DNA from: Nanobdellati archaeon
Lineage (GTDB): Archaea; EX4484-52; GLR71
DNA length: 64,000 nucleotides
Direction: 5' to 3'
Assembly (NCBI GenBank): GCA_019429125.1
Contig: JAHYJO010000001.1
Location: forward strand, 90,065 to 154,064
Shown here in pieces: positions 55,523-64,000 of this stretch (positions within the stretch are counted from its first letter, which is position 1; each line of letters begins with the position of its first letter). The position numbers and the translations under genes were made by a program. Below the pieces are notes generated by a model that was given only the letters and a program-made list of their open reading frames with translations, did not search any database and had not been told where the DNA came from.

Positions 55523-58500
55523 ATCTCTCTTTCTCCAGCTTTTTTGCGAGGTATGCTACCTCATTATGAGCTACTTCTTTGATATCTTGCGATATCCTTT
55601 GTTCTGTTTTATTTATTGTATCTAAGACTTGTTTGGGCAAAGTCGTTAGTACTTTTTCTGCTTGTTCAAAGTTGTACATTGTGTTTGCTTGTGCTATATA
55701 GGGGGGGTTCATAGGGTTAGTTGTTTCAATCGGTTTGAAACTATAATTTCTGGATGATTGTCTAGTTTTTGTTTTTACAAAAATTCCAGCAACTATAGTT
55801 AGAGCTGCAAGAATCATTAGCCACCAGTAATCCAGTATGCTTTTTTTTGTTGTTATTTCAGTCGTATTGTCAGATTGTGCTTTATTTTTGTATATGATAT
55901 CTGTTGCGAATATTTTTGGTTTTGAAAAATATATGATATCTTTTGGATTTATGTATCTGTCTGTTTTATATTCTGTGCGTATGTATGTATTAGGTTCTAA
56001 TCTTGGATAGATTATAAGATATGAATTTGTAGTTTTATCAATTATTATTTTTGCTGAAGTGTCTGTAAATAAAATATTGTCAGTTGTTATAATTTCAGTC
56101 GGTAATGTTTCATAAATTGCAAAATTGCTCAATACCTCATTTCCTGTGTAATGTGTGTTTATTCCAATAATCTCATTTCCGTTTTCATTAAGTGTTATGT
56201 CTCTTGTAATTTCTATGTATTTACCTATTTTTTCTGTATCTTGTGATATACTTAAAATGTCTGTTTCTGATAATTTTCCGAAGTATTTTTCAAGAAGACT
56301 ATATATATTTAAATTATTATTTATTATTTTTTTAATTTCTATGTTATTGTCATTATAAGTATAAGTTATGTCTGTAATATCTTTAAGATAATTATCATTT
56401 GAGTCAGTATCTGTAGTATTGTATGTATTGTTTTTTGTAGGTGTTATTGTGGTTGGTGCACTAAAACCTGCCGACGGTGAATCTCTTGAACTGCTACTAC
56501 TACAAGTTGTGCAGAGGGGTGTAAGTGAGATTTGTGTTATGTTATTGTAGGTTTCACCTACTGTTATATTGAATTCTATTGTGGTTGTTGTAATAAAACC
56601 TGTTTTTGAGATAATAAGATGTAATGTTTCATTGTATGCTGTTGCGTTGACTTGCAACATTACACGGCCTTGTGCATCTGTGATACTGTTTGTAAGCAGA
56701 GTTGTTGCGTTCCAATAAAGTGTTGTTTGTGCGCCAGATATTGGTGTTGTTTCCGATAATATTGTGATATTTATGTATGCCATGTCATTTTGCTTTAGGT
56801 ATATGTCTTGTTCTGTATTGAAATCGGTTGCAGTTGTATTGAAAGTGGTTTCATTGTCTGAAGTATAGTTAATGCTACTTGCGTTGATTCTGTATATACT
56901 ATCATAGAGGTCTGTGAAATTAGCGATACTATTTGTTGTGATTATTGTGTTTGGATCTCCAGTTTTGTTTAATGTTAATCCTGTGTTATTTGTAAGGCTT
57001 ACAGTTATTGTGTTGTTTGTAATTTGTGTTTTTGAAGTATTGTATATATCTTTTAAGTCGTAAGCGTTTACAGTTATATTTATTATTCTCTCAATTGCCG
57101 TGACTTCAATATATGTTGTGTTTCCTATTGTTTGTGTGATTGTGATTTTTTGTGGTATAAAGTAGTTGTTGTCTGTGAATTCTGTAGTGTTTGTGAAAGT
57201 TATATTGTAATTTCCTTTAAGTATCTGTGTCTTGTTAAACCATCCGTTTGTGTCTGTCTGTCCAGTGAATGATGTTGGTCCATTGACTGTTATGCTTATA
57301 TTTTCAAGGTTGTCTCCAGTCTGGTTTATTACTCTAATTGAAATCCTGCTTTCGTTAAGTGTTACAGGTGTCTGTATTGTTGTTCCTGCGTTTATGTCAT
57401 CAATATCTATATTTATTGGAGACCCTATGAAATAATCACTTTCAAATGTGATTATGTAATTGCCTGAAATAATTTTGCTGAAGGTTGCAGTATCATTTTC
57501 AATCGATATTGAACTTGGTGTATTTCCTGTCAATGTTACAGTTGTGTTGTGTACTGAGTTTCCTAGATTGCTTGTAAGACTTAGATTTATTTTGGTTGTT
57601 TTTATTGTAAGTGTTATAGGGTTATATCCTGCAGTAATTATTATGTTTTCATTTATGTTACCATAACCTAATGTTGTTCCATCTGCAATGATTTTATAGG
57701 CACCAATCTTTGTGGTATTTCCATCTATGAAAAAATTAACTCGTCCATTTTCATTTGTGTAGTCTTCTATAATATCTCCAAATGCAATTGATTCTATTGT
57801 GATTGCTGCAGTTTCAATCTCTGCGTTGTAATCATCAAGTATATACATATTTAAAATGGCTTGGTGTGTTCCTAAAAGATAATAATCTTCGTTTAGGTGT
57901 GGTTCTGTATAAGCTTGAGTTTCATTATACAATATGTTTGATTCATTATCTGAAAAGGATAATATGTATGGTTTATAGTGTGGATTGACTTTAAAACTAT
58001 ATATTCCATTTTCATCTGTGGTGGTCCTATATATTTCATCTCGTGAATTATCTAAATATATCACAAGAATATTACTTGAGATGATTCCTCCATCAAAATT
58101 AAATATAGTTCCATTGACTTTTGAGTTTCCTGAAAGGCTAATGTCTGTAGTTATTATTGATGGTGTTTTAGTCATAATTGTTTTTACAGTATTTGTATTA
58201 TATCCAGTTTGTGTGGTTCTTATTTTGTAGGTTAAAGGACTATCAAGATTTGTGGCACCTTGGAGGATAGGGCTGACATTAATACTATAGTTTCCGTTTT
58301 CATCACTATATGTTGTGTATCTTACAGTTTCTGTACCGTCTATTATGAATTCAACAAAAGCGTTTGTAATATTTTTGAAAGCAGATTGTGTGTTTACAAA
58401 GAAAAGGTCTGTGATGTGTCCTATGAGGTTTATTATACCATTTATTGTTATGTTTGTTCTATTGTTAGTACTATAACCCGGATATATGTTTTGGTCATAT

Positions 58501-61500
58501 ACTATTTGGTCATAATAAGTACCTATCATGCCCATCTGACCGTTATCATAACTATCATAGGTCTTGTATCCTGCAGTTGTAATTCTTATGAAATATCCTT
58601 CATCTACTGCATTATTTATAGGACTACCATCTATAGGGATTACAATAATTCCATCACTATTTGTTGTTCCTTTTGAAAATACAAGTTTTCCAATTGATAT
58701 TTTTGTTTTTGTGATACCATAACCTTTGCTTTCACCATCTATTAGTACATCATATACTCCTGATGGCAGGTTTGAGATGACTATTATACCATTTGCATCT
58801 GTTGTTTTGTTATCTGTTGCTTCATAATTATACCAGTAGGAATCGCTGTAATCATATCCTGTTGCATATATCTTAACAGTTATGTTTTCAACAGGTCCTG
58901 CAAGACCTGTTGTGTTTATTATAAGGTCATATGTGTCATTTTCAAGGATACTGTTGTAATATGTTCCTTTTAAAGAGGGGATTATTGTGTTGTTTGGATC
59001 TAAATGGATATATTTGTGTTCTCCTGCTGAAATTGTTATTAGTGTGGAATTGTAGACTATTGTTCCACTGACATTTTTTGTAATTGATATGTTGTATGTG
59101 CCGGGTATTATCCATTTTAATGTCACTGTTCCGTCTGCTACAGTTGTGCCATTTACTCTTAGACCTTTTCCATTATTGACAAAACCTCCAGAAAGATCGA
59201 GTAGGGTTACATTTGCATCTATTACAGGTGCACTTATTGCATCCGTAACATTCACAAGAATCTGCGTGATGTTTAACATTGTTGTGTTTGGACCGTTTGT
59301 ACCATTAAATATTGTGTAGTTTGTTTGGGTTATGCCGTATCCTTGTGCACTTCCATTTGCAGTCATGGTTATGTTTTGACCTGGTGATGCTTCATATTGC
59401 ATTTTTCTGAAAGTTATGTTGTTGTTTGAAGTGTTTGTTTCGCCTATAAGGTTGTCTCCCAAAGCATCATCATAGATTAGTGTAGGGTAAGTTTCCCAAA
59501 GAATTACATCAATTCCTCCACTAACTGCTGAACCTTCTTCATCTATTACTTCTATCTTGAATGTATTTTCTTCAAGTAGGATTTCTATTATTATAGATCC
59601 TGTAACATTTATTGATACTGTTGTTGCATTGTATCCTACATCAGTCCCATTTATAGTTATTGTATATGTTTTGTTCTCAAGGTTTCGGAATTGTGCGGTG
59701 CCGTTATTATCTGTGTTTTTTGATGAAGGTATTTCTTCAATAGTCACATTTATATTTTCTGCAGCTGCGTTATCATAACTGCTGTTGACTTGTATATTAA
59801 GTCTGTATTCTTCAAGGACTGCGTTTTCTGTGTTCTGTGAGCCACCGTATATGTTTATTTGTTTTTCTGTGTAGTTGTATCCAAGACTTGTACCGTTGAT
59901 TGTAAGGTTGTAGAGACCTGGTGGGAATGTTTGGTTCTCTAAGATTATTGTTCCTGTGCTGTTTGTGTATCCTGTGAAGTTTGCAGCACCGTCGGTCTTA
60001 TTTAGGCTTACATAAATGTTTGCAAGGAGTGTGCTGTATGTGTCTATTACATTTACAGTCATTCGTGTTGTGTCAAGATTTATTAGCATGTTATTGTCTG
60101 AATCCATTGATAGTATGATTGTCTGGTTGTAGAAATCATGTGAGGTTTCATTGATTGTTATGTTGTATGTGGACTGGTTGAATCTTGTAAATGTAACGAT
60201 TCCATCTGTGTCTGTGAGTGCGTTAAGGGAGTTTCCTAGATAATCTCTAAGTATTGTTCCTGTTGTTGGATCTGTAAGTGATACATTTGCATTTTGAAGA
60301 ATGCCTAAATCATCTGTAATATTTATTGTCAAATTAGTTGCATTCAATGTGAATGTGTAAGTTGTGTTATTGTTTGGGTATGCGTAAATATCTGCGTGAC
60401 TTTGGTTCTGATAACCCTTATCAATTGCGTTGATTGTTAGATTCCATACAGATTCAATGTTTGTGAAGTTTGCCCAACCACCAGTTGTGCTGATTTGGTA
60501 TGTGTCTGTGCTGTTTGTTATGTTTATTATTGTGTTATCTATTGGAGTTCCAGTTTCATTTATTATGTAGATGCTTATGTTTCCAGGTCTTGGTTGTAAG
60601 GTTATGTTACACCAGTTAATTTCACCAGGTATTGTTACATTACACTGGACAGTATTAGTGTAATGGTTGCTCTCGTTTACTGTTGTGTTGTAGTTTCCTA
60701 ATGCGATATAAACTGCATCATAATATAGACCTGTGAAACTTTGCATTGTTATGTTTGCGCCTGTTGAATTTTCGTAAGTAACATTTGCAGGGTAGATTGT
60801 CTGTGATAATGGGTTTGTTAGATTAATCATTAATATTGTCGTGTTTAATAGGATTGTAGTGTTGTATGCAGTACCTCCTTGTGTTATGTCTATTGAAGTT
60901 GTTTGTGTGCGGCAACCATATATTGATCCGTTTGCTTCAACATTGTAGGTGTCAATTGGTACTGCTGCAAATGTTGTGGCTCCCGATATTGTGTTTTGTG
61001 AGTTTGAATATGAACTACCAGTAATTGTAACATTTATGTTGTTAAGTAACATTCCTGAACAGTTGACAGTTACTTCAAGTGTTGTTTCGTTAAGTTGTTG
61101 TAGATAATAGGTTTGATTGAAATAATGGTATGCTTGAAGTTGTGCGTTCTCTATTGGTAGATTGTTTTCGGCATCTGTTATTTTGGTTTCATATTTTGCA
61201 ATCAATCTGTATTCTTTTTCAAAGGTTATATTGTCAGTGTTTATAATTTCATAGATCGGTAAGTAATTGTTGTGATAAACTGCAATATAATATGTATCTT
61301 CTGAATTGACAAATATATTTTTCGTACCATCAAGGGTTGCGATATTGTCATATTTTATGTTTCCTGAAGTAAAAAGACGTACGTTTACAAGACTTATTGA
61401 TTGATTACTGAAATTGTTGGTTGTAGTAATTGTCATGTTTAAACTGCCTTTAAGATTTATGTCTTTTGAGGAATAACTTCCCGAGCTCTCTCCAATATAG

Positions 61501-63446
61501 GTTTGGGTATCATATCCTGCTTTTGAGACAGTTATGTTGTAATTATCTATTGCCATATCTATTGAATATGTACTTTCTGTGGATGTAATTTGGTATTGTG
61601 TTCCTGAAATGTCGGCAAAACTTATTGTTGAGCCTAAAGTTATGTTTTTATTTACTGCGTAATTGCTCGCATCAAGGATGTGACCATCTATGTGTGTAGT
61701 TCCTTGTAGATATAGTGTATTGTTTGGCAGTTCACTTGCTGATAAATTTTGTTCTATTGGATTGTAATGGTTTTTGTTTAATGATAAGGTGTAGTTGATG
61801 TTTGATGGTATGTTGATAGAATAATCGCCATTGATGTCAGTTTTAGTTGTATATAATGATGTGTGTGTTGTCTGGTTTAAGATGTTTACTATTACATTTT
61901 CTATTCTTGCGCCGGCTGTTCTTCTTGAACCTTCTTTGTCTTCAACAGAACCAATTATGTGGTGCGCACCTGTTAGATTAATTATGCCATAATTACCGTT
62001 TGCGTGTGGAGTAGGAGATATGCCGGTGTATCCTGATTTTGCAATATCTATTGAAAATTCAATATTGTCTTTTATATCCATATCAAAAATACCGTTTGAA
62101 TCAGTTGTTGTGTTGTAACGGTTTCCGTCATTAAGGTTTATTATAACAGTTACATCTTCTAGATTTAGATTATTTTCTGCATCAATTACTGTTCCATTTA
62201 TTTTTTGTGAGCCGTCAACACATACCGAAATATCTTGTTGTGTATTTGCAAGAGTTATTGCGTTGTATTGTGTTCCGTTTATAGTTATATTGTAACCATC
62301 ATATCCTGTTGTTGTATTTTTTACAAATATGCTGAAGTTTCCGTTGTCTGTATGTGTGTAATAATTAAAGCCGTTACCAGATTTATCTGTTATGTATATG
62401 TCTAAGGATATATTTTGTTCGTTGTTGTTGCAGTCTGTTATGCTTCCGTTTATATATAATATGCCCTTCATGTTTAGATTTAGGTTTAGTTGAGGGTTAT
62501 GCCAACCTCCATTTGTGTTTGGATTACCGTTGTAGTTTATTGTTTGGGTCCAATCTTTGTGTTTTGCGCTAATGTCATAATTATTGTTGTCAGTTGGTGG
62601 CGTAATTAGATTTGATGGTATGTATAAAATGTATATTCCTTCTGAGTTTGTTGTTGTTGTGTAATTGTATATTCCTTCAAAACTTAGGTTTTCTCCTGAA
62701 TAAGGATTGGAGTCATGCTCGTATAGTTCTATAATAGCACCTTCAATATTTTTGTTGTTGTAAAAGTCTGTTACTTTCCCTGAGATAATACTGCTACCTT
62801 GCAATTGTTTTGTATAGTCTCTATTTTTTCCTTCTTCAGTGGATTCATTAAAAGTTGTAAGGGTTTCATTCCAGTTGTTATAATCATTGGATTCTATTGT
62901 GATTTTATATGTCCCTGGATTGTCAACCATAACTATAATTGTTCCATCTTGTTTTGTTTTACATATATTATTTGGGCAAATATATTCAGTTTGGCTTCTT
63001 TTTGTGTTATCACTTGTCTTATATAATGTAATGATTGCATCTGGAATGGGTCTACCGTTTGTTGTATCTGTTAATGTTATATTAAGAGAACTACTCCCTA
63101 AAGGATATAATTTTAATGTTAAGTTTGTTCCATTTTCAAAACATTGTGTGTTATTTTTGAATTGTTTTTCATAATATGCAGAATTTCCGCTTGCGTTAAT
63201 TAGGTATTGACCCCATGTGTTGTTGTATTCAATCTTGAAAGTTCCATTTGTATAAGTTGTGGTTGAGTTTAAGATTTGTGATTGGTTTGTGCAGTTGACT
63301 ATGTCTATTGTGACATTTCCTATAGGATTGCCAGTCTCTATACTGATTACTGTTCCTTCTATGTAATTTGATGCGGCAAATATGTAGGGGATTATTATTG
63401 CTAGTGCAATTATTGTAAGAATTGTGAAGGCTATGTTTTTTTTCAT
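55509..63446 (-). CDS. Giant surface protein with CarboxypepD_reg-like repeats
   Basis: This is a 2645-residue exported protein with a signal peptide (IAFTILTIIALAIIIPYIFA). By eye it has about 25 consecutive beta-sandwich modules of 70-110 residues that begin with strand patterns such as ISGKVTDFYNNKNIEGAIIE or LTINITDDLGILQNANVSLT, typical of CarboxypepD_reg/CNA-B-like domains. It then has a Ser-rich linker (CSSSSSRDSPSAG), a distinct domain, one membrane helix (WWLMILAALTIVAGIFVKTK) and an 80-residue cytoplasmic coiled-coil tail. N-glycosylation sequons are very frequent. It is probably a long stalk or adhesin. A strong AGGAGGTG site precedes ATG 63446, which overlaps the stop of the small winged-helix gene. 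Confidence 0.85.
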   Translation of the reverse strand: MKKNIAFTILTIIALAIIIPYIFAASNYIEGTVISIETGNPIGNVTIDIVNCTNQSQILNSTTTYTNGTFKIEYNNTWGQYLINASGNSAYYEKQFKNNTQCFENGTNLTLKLYPLGSSSLNITLTDTTNGRPIPDAIITLYKTSDNTKRSQTEYICPNNICKTKQDGTIIVMVDNPGTYKITIESNDYNNWNETLTTFNESTEEGKNRDYTKQLQGSSIISGKVTDFYNNKNIEGAIIELYEHDSNPYSGENLSFEGIYNYTTTTNSEGIYILYIPSNLITPPTDNNNYDISAKHKDWTQTINYNGNPNTNGGWHNPQLNLNLNMKGILYINGSITDCNNNEQNISLDIYITDKSGNGFNYYTHTDNGNFSIFVKNTTTGYDGYNITINGTQYNAITLANTQQDISVCVDGSQKINGTVIDAENNLNLEDVTVIINLNDGNRYNTTTDSNGIFDMDIKDNIEFSIDIAKSGYTGISPTPHANGNYGIINLTGAHHIIGSVEDKEGSRRTAGARIENVIVNILNQTTHTSLYTTKTDINGDYSINIPSNINYTLSLNKNHYNPIEQNLSASELPNNTLYLQGTTHIDGHILDASNYAVNKNITLGSTISFADISGTQYQITSTESTYSIDMAIDNYNITVSKAGYDTQTYIGESSGSYSSKDINLKGSLNMTITTTNNFSNQSISLVNVRLFTSGNIKYDNIATLDGTKNIFVNSEDTYYIAVYHNNYLPIYEIINTDNITFEKEYRLIAKYETKITDAENNLPIENAQLQAYHYFNQTYYLQQLNETTLEVTVNCSGMLLNNINVTITGSSYSNSQNTISGATTFAAVPIDTYNVEANGSIYGCRTQTTSIDITQGGTAYNTTILLNTTILMINLTNPLSQTIYPANVTYENSTGANITMQSFTGLYYDAVYIALGNYNTTVNESNHYTNTVQCNVTIPGEINWCNITLQPRPGNISIYIINETGTPIDNTIINITNSTDTYQISTTGGWANFTNIESVWNLTINAIDKGYQNQSHADIYAYPNNNTTYTFTLNATNLTINITDDLGILQNANVSLTDPTTGTILRDYLGNSLNALTDTDGIVTFTRFNQSTYNITINETSHDFYNQTIILSMDSDNNMLINLDTTRMTVNVIDTYSTLLANIYVSLNKTDGAANFTGYTNSTGTIILENQTFPPGLYNLTINGTSLGYNYTEKQINIYGGSQNTENAVLEEYRLNIQVNSSYDNAAAENINVTIEEIPSSKNTDNNGTAQFRNLENKTYTITINGTDVGYNATTVSINVTGSIIIEILLEENTFKIEVIDEEGSAVSGGIDVILWETYPTLIYDDALGDNLIGETNTSNNNITFRKMQYEASPGQNITMTANGSAQGYGITQTNYTIFNGTNGPNTTMLNITQILVNVTDAISAPVIDANVTLLDLSGGFVNNGKGLRVNGTTVADGTVTLKWIIPGTYNISITKNVSGTIVYNSTLITISAGEHKYIHLDPNNTIIPSLKGTYYNSILENDTYDLIINTTGLAGPVENITVKIYATGYDYSDSYWYNYEATDNKTTDANGIIVISNLPSGVYDVLIDGESKGYGITKTKISIGKLVFSKGTTNSDGIIVIPIDGSPINNAVDEGYFIRITTAGYKTYDSYDNGQMGMIGTYYDQIVYDQNIYPGYSTNNRTNITINGIINLIGHITDLFFVNTQSAFKNITNAFVEFIIDGTETVRYTTYSDENGNYSINVSPILQGATNLDSPLTYKIRTTQTGYNTNTVKTIMTKTPSIITTDISLSGNSKVNGTIFNFDGGIISSNILVIYLDNSRDEIYRTTTDENGIYSFKVNPHYKPYILSFSDNESNILYNETQAYTEPHLNEDYYLLGTHQAILNMYILDDYNAEIETAAITIESIAFGDIIEDYTNENGRVNFFIDGNTTKIGAYKIIADGTTLGYGNINENIIITAGYNPITLTIKTTKINLSLTSNLGNSVHNTTVTLTGNTPSSISIENDTATFSKIISGNYIITFESDYFIGSPINIDIDDINAGTTIQTPVTLNESRISIRVINQTGDNLENISITVNGPTSFTGQTDTNGWFNKTQILKGNYNITFTNTTEFTDNNYFIPQKITITQTIGNTTYIEVTAIERIINITVNAYDLKDIYNTSKTQITNNTITVSLTNNTGLTLNKTGDPNTIITTNSIANFTDLYDSIYRINASSINYTSDNETTFNTTATDFNTEQDIYLKQNDMAYINITILSETTPISGAQTTLYWNATTLLTNSITDAQGRVMLQVNATAYNETLHLIISKTGFITTTTIEFNITVGETYNNITQISLTPLCTTCSSSSSRDSPSAGFSAPTTITPTKNNTYNTTDTDSNDNYLKDITDITYTYNDNNIEIKKIINNNLNIYSLLEKYFGKLSETDILSISQDTEKIGKYIEITRDITLNENGNEIIGINTHYTGNEVLSNFAIYETLPTEIITTDNILFTDTSAKIIIDKTTNSYLIIYPRLEPNTYIRTEYKTDRYINPKDIIYFSKPKIFATDIIYKNKAQSDNTTEITTKKSILDYWWLMILAALTIVAGIFVKTKTRQSSRNYSFKPIETTNPMNPPYIAQANTMYNFEQAEKVLTTLPKQVLDTINKTEQRISQDIKEVAHNEVAYLAKKLEKERFIVD

Positions 63447-63655
63447 TGTTTCTGCACCTCCTTTATTGGTCTATAAACTTTTGCTCTGCCGACATCAATC
63501 ACTTCAAGTTTTCCTGTGAGACGCATGGCTTCTAAAAATCCAGCCAGAAAATCTCGTCGTATTTTTAGGTCTTGTGCGAGTTGAGAAACAGAACACGGCT
63601 TGTCGTTTAGCTTTGAGATTATTTTGGCTTCTGTGTTCAGACCTATTGTCGACAT
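63443..63655 (-). CDS. Small winged-helix protein coupled to giant surface gene
   Basis: The 70-residue protein is a single winged helix-turn-helix (TEAKIISKLNDKPCSVSQLA, then QDLKIRRDFLAGFLEAMRLT) and ends VYRPIKEVQKQ. Its stop overlaps the giant gene's start (ATGA), so translation should be coupled. A minus-strand TATA at 63678-63686 lies about 27 bp before ATG 63655, suggesting a leaderless message. It may repress or activate its own operon through the 12-bp repeats upstream; this is inferred. Confidence 0.75.
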   Translation of the reverse strand: MSTIGLNTEAKIISKLNDKPCSVSQLAQDLKIRRDFLAGFLEAMRLTGKLEVIDVGRAKVYRPIKEVQKQ

Positions 63656-63677
63656 AATAGTATATGATAAGTTGTAG

Positions 63678-63686
63678 TATATATAG
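63678..63686 (-). promoter_or_regulatory. TATA box of winged-helix/giant-protein operon
   Basis: On the minus strand CTATATATA lies about 27 bp upstream of ATG 63655, the normal archaeal spacing for a leaderless transcript. Confidence 0.6.
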
Positions 63687-63719
63687 GTTTATGGTGTTAT
63701 ACATAGTGTATTATATATT

Positions 63720-63780
63720 GTATAATATTTGTAATACTATTTGTAATACTATTTGGTGTACTATTGGGGGTACTATATTG
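63720..63780 (-). repeat. 12-bp tandem repeats upstream of surface operon
   Basis: Two perfect GTAATACTATTT units (63731-63742 and 63743-63754) are flanked by degenerate ones (GTATAATATTT before; GGTGTACTATTG and GGGGTACTATAT after), giving about five units at a 12-bp period. They lie 35-95 bp upstream of the operon's TATA box, so an operator role is plausible. Confidence 0.55.
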
Positions 63781-63881
63781 TAGACAATATAATTTTTTTG
63801 AGGGTTTTGTTTGTGGTATTTTAATGTTTGAAAAATATTTTGTTTTATTTTTTTTTGTATTTTCAGAAATATGGTATTTGT

Positions 63882-64000
63882 TTAGCAAAAACATAGATTC
63901 TTTATCAGCATCTGTTTAAGTTCTGCTTTTAAATCCAAATCATTTAGTTGCCATGTTGCCATCAATGATGCCATTATCTCATAATTTTCTTTTCCTGATT
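63882..64000 (-). CDS. C-terminal end of a gene running off the right edge
   Basis: On the minus strand an open frame enters from beyond base 64000 and ends at TAA 63882-63884, reading GKENYEIMASLMATWQLNDL and DLKAELKQMLIKNLCFC. The residue mix looks like a soluble helical protein. Only about 39 codons are visible, so no family can be given. Confidence 0.45.
   Translation of the reverse strand, partial: SGKENYEIMASLMATWQLNDLDLKAELKQMLIKNLCFC

Overview
The window is about 64 kb of AT-rich archaeal DNA. Archaeal markers include a group II chaperonin (thermosome), deoxyhypusine synthase, a Hel308-type helicase, Pth2, archaeal-type TruD and TruA, an NFACT/Rqc2-like protein, a DUF63 membrane protein, TATA-box promoters, an S-layer protein, an archaeal type IV pilus locus, and tRNA genes with introns or insertions. 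The small surface-protein-rich gene set, DUF5667 proteins, Cys-pair C-termini and a tRNA-Ile with a UAU anticodon suggest a DPANN-like lineage. This is an inference from gene content; no marker phylogeny could be run.

Layout. 0-8.3 kb: a partial gene at the left edge, the AmmeMemoRadiSam radical-SAM enzyme, two paralogous membrane-anchored winged-helix regulators around a secreted DUF5667 protein, a 168-bp MITE, and an AAA_14/DUF4143 ATPase. 8.5-13 kb: the S-layer gene, then an accessory patch with a decayed STAS-like gene, fragments of an AlbA_2 regulator and a HEPN/MNT toxin-antitoxin pair bounded by exact 58-bp direct repeats. 13-25 kb: housekeeping genes (TruD, Pth2, AMMECR1, NFACT, deoxyhypusine synthase), a membrane glycosyltransferase, a candidate structured RNA, tRNA-Val, tRNA-Leu with a D-arm insertion, and a beta-propeller gene cut off at a second MITE. 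25-36 kb: a three-palindrome operator-like array before a secreted protein, a Hel308 helicase, a 1365-residue mosaic surface protein, an intron-containing tRNA-Ile(UAU), a conserved HTH regulator, three consecutive frameshifted genes including a caspase/CHAT-like protein, and a regulator that carries an S-layer-like domain. 36-43 kb: GlmS, GlmM and GlmU-like genes in a row (the whole UDP-GlcNAc route), then the thermosome and a third MITE. 43-55 kb: a type IV pilus/Tad-like locus with several prepilin-like proteins, one secretion ATPase and two TadC-type membrane proteins, followed by cysteine-rich secreted proteins and TruA. 55.5-63.7 kb: a 2645-residue surface protein with about 25 Ig-like/CarboxypepD_reg-like repeats, translationally coupled to a small winged-helix protein.

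Most of the window serves the cell surface: S-layer, pilus, giant adhesin-like proteins, a glycosyltransferase, and the UDP-GlcNAc pathway that could feed glycosylation. Several membrane-bound or small winged-helix regulators sit beside surface genes. The + strand is rich in G and T almost throughout, even across the 8-kb minus-strand gene, which suggests replication-strand bias. The S-layer gene and parts of the 1365-residue surface gene depart from it.

The most notable observations are a MITE family with IS6-like ends and two perfect 8-bp target duplications, a tRNA-Ile(UAU) with an intron, three palindromes at an exact 33-bp period, shared promoter/operator repeats around a HEPN/MNT cassette, and a decayed caspase-like gene cassette.
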